64,000 bases of DNA. Source: Enoplolaimus lenunculus. Lineage: Eukaryota > Nematoda > Enoplea > Enoplida > Thoracostomopsidae. The position numbers and the translations under genes were made by a program. Shown here piece by piece: positions 21,887 through 31,639 of the stretch; within the stretch, counting starts at the first letter, position 1, and every line of letters begins with the position of its first letter. The notes beneath the pieces were generated by a model. That model was not told the DNA's origin and searched no databases. It saw nothing but the letters and a program-made list of their open reading frames with translations. The stretch spans positions 1 through 64,000 of the forward strand of contig JASANG010002856.1 of assembly GCA_030248215.1 (NCBI GenBank), written 5' to 3'.

Positions 21887-24800
21887 CTGGTTGAATAAAA
21901 CATAAATTAAACCATATATCGATATATTCAACATCAGATAGGGCACTAGAAACACCGGCCAATGTATAGATCAGGGTCGTAATAGTAGTTAGTATAAGCA
22001 CATTCTTAAGCGTAAAGCCTAAGCCTAAACCTAAACGTACTCTGCAAAAAATGGTGAGTCAATTTGACTCTCTCCGAAACAGGTTTTTCCGGACTACACA
22101 AACTGAGTCAAATTCGACACCGCCAGAGTCAAATTCGACTGCGTCCCGAAAAGCCCATTTCGGAAAGCAATTTGACTCACTAATATTCTGCAGTGTAAGT
22201 ATGAGCCTATACCTAAGCATAAGCCTAAACTTAGGCACAAAAATTAGTATAAAGCTTCAGATTTACTCCATAGCACATGGAAAAACGCTCCGCCCCTGAT
22301 CTATACATGAGCCGAAGCGACGATTTTTTAATGCGAACGGACGAGTAGCCAGTACAACCAGTACAACGTGTCAATAAACAAAGGCAAAACGATTTCAGCT
22401 AAATAAGCAGGTGGTCATGTAGTACTGGAACTCTCTACGGGTTTTGATGTTTCAAACAGCTGATTCAAACCATAGGAATATTAAATATATGCCTTAATTT
22501 AAATTGGATAATCAAATACATAAAGCTGACGTAGAAAAATTTGTAAAATTTAAAACGATGAGTAAAACTCGAGATGCTTGCAATCCCACGTTAGCTAGCA
22601 CAATTTTGTCAATCAAGGATTTTCAGTTAAGCGTCAGAGAACGACACACTGTCGGAGACAACTTTCGAGTCTCGTCTCCGCTATTCTGCGCACTGAGCAG
22701 ATTGTTTGCCGTCGACCCATACATTTTTATACTTAATCTCCAGCAACGGTCCTACGAATACGAGACATACATCATTTGGACAATGTATAGACCAGTGCCG
22801 TAACAGTAGAGTAATCATATTCATAAGCCTAAGCGTAAGCGTCACCCAAGCCGAAGCCAAAGCCTAAGTCCAAGCCTAAGCTTAAAAAATTAGTTTAAAG
22901 CACAAGCTTAGTATTGTTCCGCAGAAGAACGTTCCGCCGTTGATCTTTACATGGACTCATCATTTCGTCACATCTCCCCGCGGGTGTTTACTTACCGACA
23001 AAACTAAGTTTATCATCATCAGACTTATCTGCGCTATCGAAATTAGCCAAAACGTCATTGTAAAACTCGACTAAACCTTGTTTGCCACTGGACGAATGCG
23101 TTGCCTGAACATAACTGCAGTTTTACTCTATTGAAGCTTCACTGACTGCATCATAGCAGATGTAACTCTTTCCAGAATGAAAATACTCAATTTCAGCAGT
23201 TATTGATTTTCAAGCTAGTACTCGAGCACATGTCTCACAGGGAGTAGGCATTTACCTTCATCACGGATATATAGGAGATTAACGGGCGAGTTCGAGGTGG
23301 TTATTATGTCTGTGAAGATTTTGTACTGTACACATACAGGTATCAATTCAAGGCAGGAGCAGCCACCCCCCATACCCCCATTTAGGGGCCCCCACCTATA
23401 AAAGGGTTCCCACCCTAACCGGTTGAAACAAAAACCGCTTAAGTTTGAAAAGGTGTCTGGCTTCTCGCTCGCTTCGCTCGCGAGTTTGGGGCCCCACCTT
23501 GTAGTTTCGAGGGAGCCTCCACCCCTGCCTGCTCCGGCACTGTATCAATTGTTAAACACAGAGCTTGTGTTGCTTACATGTGCACGATTTGCAAGTTGCT
23601 CATAGTACACTCTATGCATGAAACGATTAACTTCATTTATGGAGTGAGATCAGTATGGTATTTAAAGTCGAAAACTGATACACTACTATGGGAATATATG
23701 CTTCATAAATAAGTTGAAACTTGGGAAAGACATGGTACGGGCTTTAGAATTAAAACTTAGTGCCTTCTGGGTGTAAAAAAGTTATCGTAGCTTGTTACTA
23801 TTTCACTATTTTGTTCAATTTGTTACACGAGTATGCCCAAATCAAATAGAAATTGTTCGAAATCTATTGCTCTAAACAAGCTTACGCTTGGGTTTGAAAT
23901 TTTGTTGTTTCCAGTACGCTTTCATGTGTAAAATTCATTGGATCTATTACGTAAAACTTCATTTATGTGCAAATCACCAGCCATTTTGTAAAATAATGGT
24001 TTAACATCAGGCGCGAATAAAACGTGGGTCACAGGTAGACTTTTTAGCGTGGGTCTACCCGCTGGTAAGTTGGGTTGAAATCCGTATCCACATCCCAGTC
24101 TGCTGGGACTTAGTACATGCATACCTGTCGTTCTCGTATTCCATTGACAAGCTCTTGTTTTGTGACTCCGTCACCGTTTGTATCCAGGTACGACTTTTTT
24201 ATCGCGGGTCTGCCCGCTGGTAAAATCTTATTTGCCTGTGTAAAGCGTGGGTTAGGTTGAAATCAGTATCCACATCCCAGTCTGCTGGGACTTAGTACAT
24301 GCATACCTGTCGTTCTCGTATTCCATTGACAAGCTCTTGTTTTGTGACTCCGTCATCGTTTGTATCCAAACTTCTGAAGATTTCACCGGCGTGTGAAATT
24401 TCTTCTTCTAAAACAATTTCATTTCAAGTCGAATTGAACAAAATCAAAGTTTAAAAAATTGGACATTTTCACTGACTTTCTTGTGCGATGAGCAGTTTCT
24501 TGCGATTATTCTGATGAAGACCGAGACGTACACACGGTTTTGCTCCTGTTCAAGTCTGTTTGTTTATTGGTATACAACATATGACTGTACTCTTCCCTAT
24601 ATACGTTTCTATCTCTGCATTTTGTGGCATCTTTTCTTTTTATTCACCGCCATCGGGCGGTCTATCTTATTTTCGCTTGCGGCCACAACGAAGTCTGCAT
24701 TTTGGTACCCCTGGCATTGGCATACCCGATCAGTTTATATGAGTTCTAAAAATTTTGAGCCTCCGGCACCATTCAAATTAAGCATCATATTATTCACACT

Positions 24801-26555
24801 GATTACTCTGTAAAAACACTACTTAAAATACTATAGTTATATTTTACTGACTTTCTTAAGTATAAGTGTACTAAATATTGAGTAAATCTTTGCTTAAATA
24901 ATGTAAATAAGTAAAACTATTGCTGTCATTTCCCGACTAATTAAGTAAACATAAAGCTAAAAATCTCGTTTGCTTAAAATTAAGTAAAACTTTGCCAAGC
25001 ACCATAGTAAGTAAAACCGACACTTAATTCGGCGACAGTTTCATTTAATTTTAAGTATATTTTTAGTGAGTAGTTGTCCCGATCGCTTCGCTCGCGAGCT
25101 TTTGTCTGCCAATATATATTGCTGTCTCCGCATGGTATGGCTCCTATTTCATGGATGAACAGATAGGTCTCCGATGATACTTTACAAGAGACACCCATCT
25201 TACAAGTTGGGACCGTTTGGATACTCAGAGACAACTTTGTTACAAATACTAGCAGCCTGTGGTGTAGTTTAGCCCAAAACGTTGGAAATAGGACGTTGTT
25301 TTGTAGTAACTTTATTTAGTGGCGTACACTGCAAAAAATGATGAGTCGAATTGACTCTCTCCGAAATAGGCTCTACGGGACTACACAAACTAAGTCAAAT
25401 TCGACTCAGCCAGAGTCAAACGTGCAACTTTGTGAGTCGAATTTGACTGTGGCGGAGTGGAATGTGACTCAGTTTGCGTAGTCCATAGAGCTTACTTCGG
25501 AGAGAGAGTCAATTTGACTCACTATTTTTTGTAGTGTAGAAGCTCTTTCACGACGGAAAAATTGTTCAAAGGGGTTTGGTTCCAATGTTCTCCTTACGAA
25601 AATAACGGTTAGGCAAATCGTTAACTTTACGTTTCATGTCATAAAACTGTCAAAATGTTGAGGGGTAGCAATCACTAACTCTTGATACAGGTATTATTCA
25701 ATGGCGGATCTATGGGAGGCACCTCGGCCGTGGCCCCCCAACAGCATCTCGACAAAAATTTTATAGCAATTTTGTGACAATAGTTCGTGGTTCGTGTATG
25801 GGTCAAAAGAAAATTTATTACCTGGTATTATTTAATATACTTAAACTTTGCTCAAACATTACTTACCAATTTCGGCTTTAAGTTCTTCTTGCGATGCCTG
25901 AAATAAAATTCGTAGTATGCATTAAATTCAAAGTATATACAATTTTCGTAACAAATCTTTGATATTAGCATTCGAACAAAATTAAATCATTTGTTTCGTA
26001 AAAATATATCGTAAGAACCGAAGCTGCGAAGATGGTTGACAAAGTTTTAAAATTTAAAGTCACGCTTTGAGGAACAAATGTGCTCCTGAATTCAATAAAA
26101 TGTTAATTTGTCGGCAGTTTTTCTAAGCCCATTAGTCTGAGCCTCAGCCTTACGGAAGCGTGAGAGACTCGCGTACAATACCGCACAGTGACACACTGTG
26201 ACTGACAACACCGAACCTTTGCGGACGTTGATAAACGCTGTAGGGAGACCAATCGCCTTGTTTTTCAAATTAACAGTAGTTTATGAGACACTAAGTAATT
26301 ACATATAAACCTACACTTCGTACAATATTTGTCAACCCTTTGCCAAAATATCCTATTACCAGATCCATTTTTAGGACGCCCGAACGCTAAGCTCGAAAAT
26401 AAGTCTACACGACAATTCGTCGCCGATCATTATACTTAGGCTTCGGGTTAGGCTTAGGATATATTGATAGGTTTTAGGACACTGTTGGGCGACACGTTGT
26501 CGGGCAAATGAATTGTCGTTGATTTATCAGCCGTACACCTCCGTAAACTTACCAT
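21786..26555 (-). CDS. Small EF-hand-like protein gene, five core exons
   Basis: On the minus strand I read five exons: 26,553-26,555 (start codon), 25,867-25,897, 24,307-24,407, 22,996-23,104 and 21,786-21,886 (stop). All introns are GT-AG and reading phase is kept at every junction: 0, 1, 0, 1. The product is about 114 residues. It opens MASQEELKAEI, and a calcium-loop-like segment LDTNDDGVTKQELVNGIRE follows at about residues 25-43. A second acidic segment, FDSADKSDDDKLSFV, lies near residue 75. The tail is cysteine-rich, CGCPCC, ending AKGLVE. The first loop resembles an EF-hand but is one residue shorter than the usual 12. I infer a small calcium-binding or calcium-sensor protein; the exact family is not recognised. 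An extra copy of the loop exon may add 23 codons. The 5' untranslated region lies above 26,555. Confidence 0.65.
21957..22313. mobile_element. GGCC-family MITE with a nested GAGTC MITE
   Basis: This starts GGCCAATGTATAGATCAGGG and ends CCCCTGATCTATACATGAGCC. The 8-bp flanks GAAACACC and GAAGCGAC match at 5 of 8. It lies in an intron of the EF-hand-like gene. Confidence 0.75.
22040..22195. mobile_element. GAGTC-rich MITE inside the GGCC element
   Basis: This starts CTCTGCAAAAAATGGTGAGT and ends ATATTCTGCAGTG. It is flanked by TA on both sides, as in the copy at 25,327, so a TA target is likely. Confidence 0.7.
22781..22956. mobile_element. GGCC-family hAT-like MITE
   Basis: This carries ACAATGTATAGACCAGTGCC, AACAGTAGAGTAATC and AACGTTCCGCCGTTGATC, ending TTTACATGGACTC. 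It is intronic to the EF-hand-like gene. Confidence 0.6.
22996..23104 (-). CDS. Fourth exon of the EF-hand-like gene
   Basis: The acceptor is GTTATGTTCAG and the donor GTAAGT lies at 22,990-22,995. It encodes 36 codons starting ATHSSSGKQGLVEFYNDV and ending FDSADKSDDDKLSFV plus one base. Its acidic D-rich segment is compatible with a degenerate second EF-hand. Confidence 0.65.
23349..23542. mobile_element. hAT MITE, CAGTGCCGGAGCAGG type
   Basis: The left end is CAAGGCAGGAGCAGCCACCC and the right end is CCTGCCTGCTCCGGCACTG. The perfect 8-bp duplication TATCAATT lies at 23,341-23,348 and 23,543-23,550. It shares GGTTGAAACAAAAACCGCTT with 7,424. Confidence 0.85.
24069..24371 (-). repeat. 182-bp tandem duplication including part of an EF-hand exon
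   Basis: Sequence at about 24,069-24,197 recurs at about 24,252-24,371 with a constant 182-bp offset and very few differences. The shared part covers the exon segment GDGVTKQELVNGIRERQ, its GTATGC donor and about 60 bp of the following intron. The downstream copy, with donor at 24,119-24,124, reads DTNGDG where the other reads DTNDDG and keeps an open frame. It could be a second exon entered at AAAAAAG, although that acceptor lacks a pyrimidine tract. Confidence 0.75.
24307..24407 (-). CDS. EF-hand-loop exon of the EF-hand-like gene
   Basis: The acceptor is ATTGTTTTAG and the donor is GTATGC at 24,301-24,306. The exon is 101 bp and encodes EEISHAGEIFRSLDTNDDG followed by VTKQELVNGIRERQ, ending in phase 0. 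Confidence 0.7.
25327..25536. mobile_element. GAGTC-rich palindromic MITE
   Basis: This starts CACTGCAAAAAATGATGAG and ends ACTATTTTTTGTAGTG. TA lies on both sides. It is intronic to the EF-hand-like gene. Confidence 0.75.
25699..25824. mobile_element. hAT MITE, CAATGGCGGATC type, shortened
   Basis: This starts CAATGGCGGATCTATGGG and ends AAATTTATTACCTG. It is flanked by the perfect 8-bp duplication GTATTATT at 25,691-25,698 and 25,825-25,832. It matches the left two-thirds of the element at 3,634. Confidence 0.8.
25867..25897 (-). CDS. 31-bp micro-exon of the EF-hand-like gene
   Basis: The acceptor TTTTATTTCAG precedes 25,897 and the donor GTAAGT lies at 25,861-25,866. It encodes ASQEELKAEI plus one base, and that base is completed by the AA that opens the next exon. 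Confidence 0.65.
26553..26555 (-). other. Start codon at the 3' end of exon 1
   Basis: On the minus strand ATG is followed directly by the donor GTAAGT at 26,547-26,552. Splicing to the exon at 25,897 joins ATG to GCA TCG CAA in phase 0. The rest of exon 1 is presumed untranslated and its upstream border is not defined. Confidence 0.6.
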
Positions 26556-27348
26556 TATATTGTAGCAAAATTTATGAATTCGTTAAAGCAACAAAATGCA
26601 AGCGAATGAATACGACTAAAATTATATTAATAGCTAAACGTTAAACAATCTGGCAAATAACCAGTTCGCAGCAAATAACGTATATGTGACTAACGGTTTC
26701 ATGGAAGAATTTGCCAGGATTTTTATTTCGGAAGGGTATAACTTGTGCAAAAGATTATTCCAACACAGCGATACAAACGAGCAAAATAGTTTTAAAATGG
26801 TGCACGGCTGCATAGGACTTCGGCAGTAAACCGCTATCCAATGACGGAAAATGGCTTGTTTTCCATTGATTCGGCCGGATTTTTAATCAGACGCCCCAAC
26901 CATATCAGGTTTGGTTTGAACAAAAATTCTGCGGTCAAAGACCCTATTCTAAAACGACTATAGCACCCGGTATAAACGACAAATTTTCAAGCAAAGCAAC
27001 CATGCTCGTCACCTTGCTAGGGGGGCTAAAAAATTTTAGGACGGGCATTCAAAGGTTTTCCATGAGCTACAAGCAAGGTTAAAAATTCTCTAGGGGGGGG
27101 GGGGGTAAATTGTTCCAGGGGGGCTAAGCCCCCCTGGCTCCCATTGGCTACTGGCCCGAAACAGCTTACGGCATCAGTATTACAAAATTTCTCAAATCAG
27201 TAGAAAGTATGCACGCCACATGAAACATGTTGAAATGAATAACGTTTCATTCAATGGATCTGAAGTAACAAGATTAAGCATCAACCGGAAACAGTTGAAT
27301 AATGCAACTCAAAGTACAGCTTCACAAATGTTACGACCAATATTGACT
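26556..27348. other. Upstream region of the EF-hand-like gene
   Basis: This should hold the promoter and 5' untranslated region of the minus-strand gene, but I see no convincing TATA box or initiator. A dispersed G-rich repeat lies at about 27,000-27,165. Confidence 0.35.
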
Positions 27349-27356
27349 GTTGATGT

Positions 27357-27536
27357 GGCCCGTGTATAGAACAGGGCCGTAATAATAGTAGTATATGCAT
27401 ATTCCTAAGCCTAAGCTTAAGCCAAAGCATAAAAATGAGCTTATACTTTAGCTAAACAAAAAATGTGGTCTAAAAACTTTAAGATTACTGTATTGCAGGC
27501 TCGCAGAAAAACTTAATCCCTGATCTTTTTATGCGG
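27357..27536. mobile_element. GGCC-family hAT-like MITE
   Basis: This starts GGCCCGTGTATAGAACAGGG and ends CCCTGATCTTTTTATGCGGC. The 8-bp flanks GTTGATGT and GTCGTTGT match at 6 of 8. Confidence 0.7.
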
Positions 27537-28820
27537 CGTCGTTGTGGTCGAAACACTTTTAGCCCTTTTATACTCGAAACAACAAAGCGTTGAAATTGCT
27601 TATCAGTTAAAATTTCAAAAATATACTAAACAATACAAACATAATTTGCTGTTTCATTAAGCGTATTAGAATCGGACACGTCACTATGAATTTTTTAAAA
27701 ACTTTGATACAAAAGCTAAAGCTTATACCTACTCACTCGCAGATTTCTAGTGAAACGACGGATCACAGGAAGCGACGGTCCTTAAAATGAAATTGATAAC
27801 TTGCGTAAATTTGGTATTTTTAGATTATTTTAATAAGGTTTTCGTTCCAACCCAGGAATACGTTCACCCGTTCAATTGTAATGATTTTAAAAGCTTTTTG
27901 AAATCCGATACAAATACAAAGTGTATACCCAGTAGAGGATATTGGCGCTTTTAGCCATAGGCTTTAGTCATCATTAGTCACTGGCGAATTACGAAATTTG
28001 TGACGAGGGCGGAGCGTATAAACATAAAAGTAAAAAAAAAATTCTAAAGTACATACTTAGCGTTTTTTTCACCAAATATTTTGTTTAGTCACCCCTTTGT
28101 TCCTCCCAGAGGCACGTATTTTTTGGCAAGATTTGCTTAATAGAGTTGGCGCATGGCCAATGCCGTAGCCAGCTCAAAATATTAAGGTGAACCAGAACTG
28201 TTCAGAAGTCGCATGTGGAGAATTTCGCGTACCTTATAATGGGGCCTGTATACTTTCAGGCCTACATGTTTTTGGGATGCACAGAGCGGTATCGGATCTG
28301 GATGTGATCCCGCAATTATACAACCAATCACAATTGTTCGACACGTCATGCTGAATTTTACACGAAAATTTTAAAAAATGTGTACGAAAAATGTTTCAAA
28401 ATATTTCATCAAAAGCCGGAAATGACTAAAATGACTTTTCAACAATGAACGAGTAAGATGCGTTTGTGTGTAACGGCGTTTTGACTATAGTGAATTGAAT
28501 AGATATTCGTTTCACAAGGTGGCTCCACTGGGTCTGATGTGTGTGTTTTTCGGCGAAATTTAGATAAAAATAATATACTGTTCAATTTATATCATTGCCG
28601 TGTTAAAATCCTGATAGTAAAAAGTCAAACATTATAGTTGTCAGAAAGTGCCAAGTTGCCAGAATTGTCTTATATAGGTTTAGATTTATTACTTCGTGCA
28701 ATATTTCATCTCAATCCCTTGCGTGGATTAAGGGACTCTGTAACAGGAGGCGCCGGGACTGTACTTCCCCAAATTTCAATACTAAAATTACGTTTGAAAA
28801 GTCACAAGACCATCAACCTA
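27537..28820. other. Gene-free stretch
   Basis: I see no supported gene, RNA gene or bounded repeat. Confidence 0.5.
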
Positions 28821-28828
28821 TAAGCGTG

Positions 28829-29009
28829 GGCCAATGTATAGAACAGGGCCGGAACAGTAGTATAAGCATGTTCCTACTAAGCTTAAGCCTAAGCGTATGG
28901 ATGAGCCTATTCCTAAGCGTAAGCCTAAGCAAAAAAATAGTCTAAATCTTAAACTGACTCTGTTATAGTCCCTCCGGAAAACGATCCGGTCCTGTTCTAT
29001 ACATGTGCC
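28829..29009. mobile_element. GGCC-family hAT-like MITE
   Basis: This starts GGCCAATGTATAGAACAGGG and ends CCTGTTCTATACATGTGCC. The perfect 8-bp duplication TAAGCGTG lies at 28,821-28,828 and 29,010-29,017. Confidence 0.92.
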
Positions 29010-29236
29010 TAAGCGTGGATACGAAGGATTACATTACATATGGCATGCGGCGAACGCAGTAAAAACAATTCGTATACGCAGTTGGACGACACCTGACGGT
29101 TCCGTACGCCATCAAACGTCATCAAAACCAAAAACGTATAGCGCAACTCTAAAATTTCAACATTACTTTGCACCCTGTCGGTATGTGTGCTCGGTATAAA
29201 GCAAAAACAATGCTGTACATGTGAAGCTGATGCAAT

Positions 29237-29309
29237 CGACTACATGGTATAGGGGTAGCATACTTGACTGGAGTGCACGCGGGTCGAGACTTGATTCCCG
29301 CCGTGGTCC
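29237..29309 (+). pseudogene. tRNA-like sequence, probably a tRNA-derived SINE head
   Basis: GACTAC at the 5' side can pair with GTGGTC at the 3' side as an acceptor stem. TGGTATAGGGG resembles an A box. GCGGG and CCCGC flank an oversized loop containing GTCGAGACTTGATTC, a disrupted B box. The anticodon stem does not fold well, so I do not call a working tRNA. Confidence 0.4.
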
Positions 29310-29399
29310 TTAAACGTTGATCAAAACTTCGAACAGGAGTCATGGTGCCTAGTACCATATAGTTCCAACACGCACTCAGCCGAATTTTTTTACAATATT

Positions 29400-29664
29400 T
29401 GAACAAAAAATTCCAAAAATCATAAAAATACTGTTCAAGACGAACATCTGCTACAACAATATTTTCTTCAAGGTAAACACGAAGAAATTAGACGGGGTTT
29501 CTGTCGCGTCAAACATCTGTTCAAATGCTGCAAAAATTACACTTGGCAAAAGTTGGCAATTTTTTAAAAGTACAAGTGTTCGCGATGCGATCAAAAACGA
29601 CTTTGTGAAAGACAAACGGGAAGAAATGACAACAAAAGATAACAAGCTCAGTAATCCGATATAG
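29400..29664 (+). CDS. Orphan coding-like segment, function unknown
   Basis: One plus-strand frame stays open to a TAG at 29,664 and reads like protein, with pieces such as KITLGKSWQFFKSTSVRDAI and KNDFVKDKREEMTTKDNK. It has no start codon of its own and no strong acceptor, and I recognise no domain. It may be the last exon of an unseen gene, a transposon remnant or chance. Confidence 0.22.
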
Positions 29665-29765
29665 TGACGCATTGAAACTGAACGAAAAACACAAAGCAAA
29701 TGTTCAGACCGGGTCGTATTTCTAGGGGGACACTATAGGGGACTGGTTAAACGGATAGTAAAAAT

Positions 29766-29955
29766 GGCCCATGTTATTTTTAGGGCCGTCCCGGTTTGTG
29801 GTGCGTCTGTAGAAGAGTAGGCTTACATTCTAGACTACATTTTTTGCTTAGGTTTAGGTTTAGACTAAGGTTTAATAATACGTTTTTGCAACGCTTAGGC
29901 TTACGCTTAGGAATACGCTTCATCTATTGTTACGGCTCTAAAAGTAACATTCGCC
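29766..29955. mobile_element. GGCC-family MITE, TTTTTAGGG subtype
   Basis: This starts GGCCCATGTTATTTTTAGGG and ends CTCTAAAAGTAACATTCGCC. The perfect 8-bp duplication GTAAAAAT lies at 29,758-29,765 and 29,956-29,963. Confidence 0.9.
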
Positions 29956-30258
29956 GTAAAAATAATCAAATTGGAAAAGGGACCAAGACGTATGTAAAAG
30001 GCCCCGATAGATTAAATCTGCTGGCTCGCGCAAAAATTTGCTTTTCGATACACAAAGACTCGTCCTGCAACAGGTTTATGAACAAAAAGGAAAAACAGCA
30101 TACGGCCCCACAGCTACCATGGATCCAGTAAAATGAGTTCGCATTTTCAAACCATGAAACGCTTCAACACAGCAGATACAATAGTTGGCGGAAAACCTGC
30201 TCATGCTTTCTCCCCTGTCCAGTTGAAACTAAACGCATCTACCCTTATGCATCCCGGG

Positions 30259-30629
30259 CAGGGTGCAACCGAAATTCCGGTTCTGGTTGGGAAATCCGGT
30301 ATTTTTTCACCGGAATTTTCCGGTATTTTCGGTATTGAAAAATTTTTCTCATTAGAAAATTTTAAAAAAATGACATATTATTCTAACTTATTTATCTAAA
30401 ATTGTTCGAGCGTGTATTGCCAAAATTTTCAATTTGTGCCAAACTCCATAATTTATCATGTTTCCATCTACTGTATTTGTTTCAGTATCTTGGCATTCTA
30501 ATAAAATAGCGCTTAGAATGAATTTTTCGGTACCAAATATTTTTTATTTTCCGGTTCCGGCTCCGGTTCCGGTATTTTTTGCACTTTCCGGTTCCGGTTG
30601 TGGTATTTTAAAGTTCCGGTTGCACCCTG
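30259..30629. mobile_element. hAT element, CAGGGTGCAACCGG family
   Basis: This starts CAGGGTGCAACCGAAATTCC and ends AAGTTCCGGTTGCACCCTG. The 8-bp flanks ATCCCGGG and ATCCCGTG match at 7 of 8. Both ends are rich in TTCCGGT repeats and it has no transposase. The CAGGG terminus and 8-bp duplication are typical of hAT. Confidence 0.85.
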
Positions 30630-31012
30630 ATCCCGTGCACCATTGTTTTGAGTAAAACCGTTCGCATTTATCGTTGCTATGATATGAAAACAAATCTATG
30701 CTACACCTGCCCCATTGTTTCAGCACATATTCAACTAATCCTATCCACTACTCATCCGGTCAGCCAAAGCATTTGATTCTCGAGGAACCCAACGCGGCTT
30801 TATTTTTGTTATGTATTGCATAAAACACGTAAATTCTGGGCCATGTGATTCAATCGATTTTTACGCTACCTCGCCGTAATTTTCGCGACACTGCCTGATT
30901 AGCTACACGCATTTTTTATCTTCGTGCCTGAAACAGAATTGTGGAAAGAAGTTATGGCAAACAAAACCGCATACAGCTCTCGTCAAGCGGATGCTGCGGC
31001 AGAATTCCATGT

Positions 31013-31060
31013 CAGTGTAGTTAGACCCCATTGCAGCCAGTGTAGTTAGACCCCACTGTG
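31013..31060 (+). repeat. Left outlier of the 25-bp minisatellite
   Basis: Two units of CAGTGTAGTTAGACCCC sit here, separated from the main array by about 1.35 kb of unrelated sequence. That suggests the array was split by an insertion. Confidence 0.75.
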
Positions 31061-31198
31061 AGAAGTTCGTGATTTAAACTTAAGCCTGTATCCTGTATCG
31101 CCTGTATAGTTCTTTCCTCGATGTATGCTATTCGCTCTGATTTAGTAAAACGCGGCCGGTAAATGTTTATTATAAATCCCAACCCGCAACCCGTATGA

Positions 31199-31405
31199 CA
31201 CACAAAATACCCAAATTTAAGGCCAGCAAATCACAGGTTATGCAATTTAACTGGTACCCGCGACCTGTGGGACACAAAATACCCAAAATTAAGGCCAGCA
31301 AATCACAGGTTATGCAATTTAACTGGTAACCCGAGCCGTAAGACACAAAATACCCAAAATTAAGGCCAGCAAATCACAGGTTATGCAATTTAACTGGTAA
31401 CCCGA
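31199..31405 (+). repeat. Three tandem units of about 70 bp
   Basis: Each unit contains AAAATACCCAAAATTAAGGC and CAGGTTATGCAATTTAACTG. The three copies are near-identical. Confidence 0.8.
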
Positions 31406-31503
31406 GCCGGAATCCTTAAAGCCGACGTCTGAATCTGATTTAATCCAGCCACTGGCTTTACCGTACCCAATACTTTTGCCGTTTTTCCAGAATCCGTGCA
31501 ATC

Positions 31504-31635
31504 CTAACCCCGTTAGAATTACACCCCGTTAAACCGTGTACTCTAACCCCGTTAGAGTTACACCAAATTTCCGACCAATCTAACCCCGTTAGATTTGGCC
31601 CAACCGTTGTAGAATAATAAATCTAACCCCGTTAG
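31504..31635 (+). repeat. Four short hairpins CTAACCCCGTTAG
   Basis: The 13-mer occurs at 31,504, 31,543, 31,580 and 31,623. CTAAC and GTTAG pair around a CCC loop, and the flanking bases extend the stem differently in each copy (GA/TC, AA/TT). The flanks covary with the stem, which suggests selected or copied hairpins. Confidence 0.6.
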
Positions 31636-31639
31636 ATTT

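Noticed and set aside
22504-22803. A 99-codon plus-strand ORF
   Set aside because: It runs into a MITE at its 3' end, has no splice context or domain, and lies in an intron of the opposite-strand gene.
24481-24813. A 110-codon hydrophobic plus-strand ORF
   Set aside because: It is cysteine- and tyrosine-rich with no domain and is antisense to an intron of the EF-hand-like gene.
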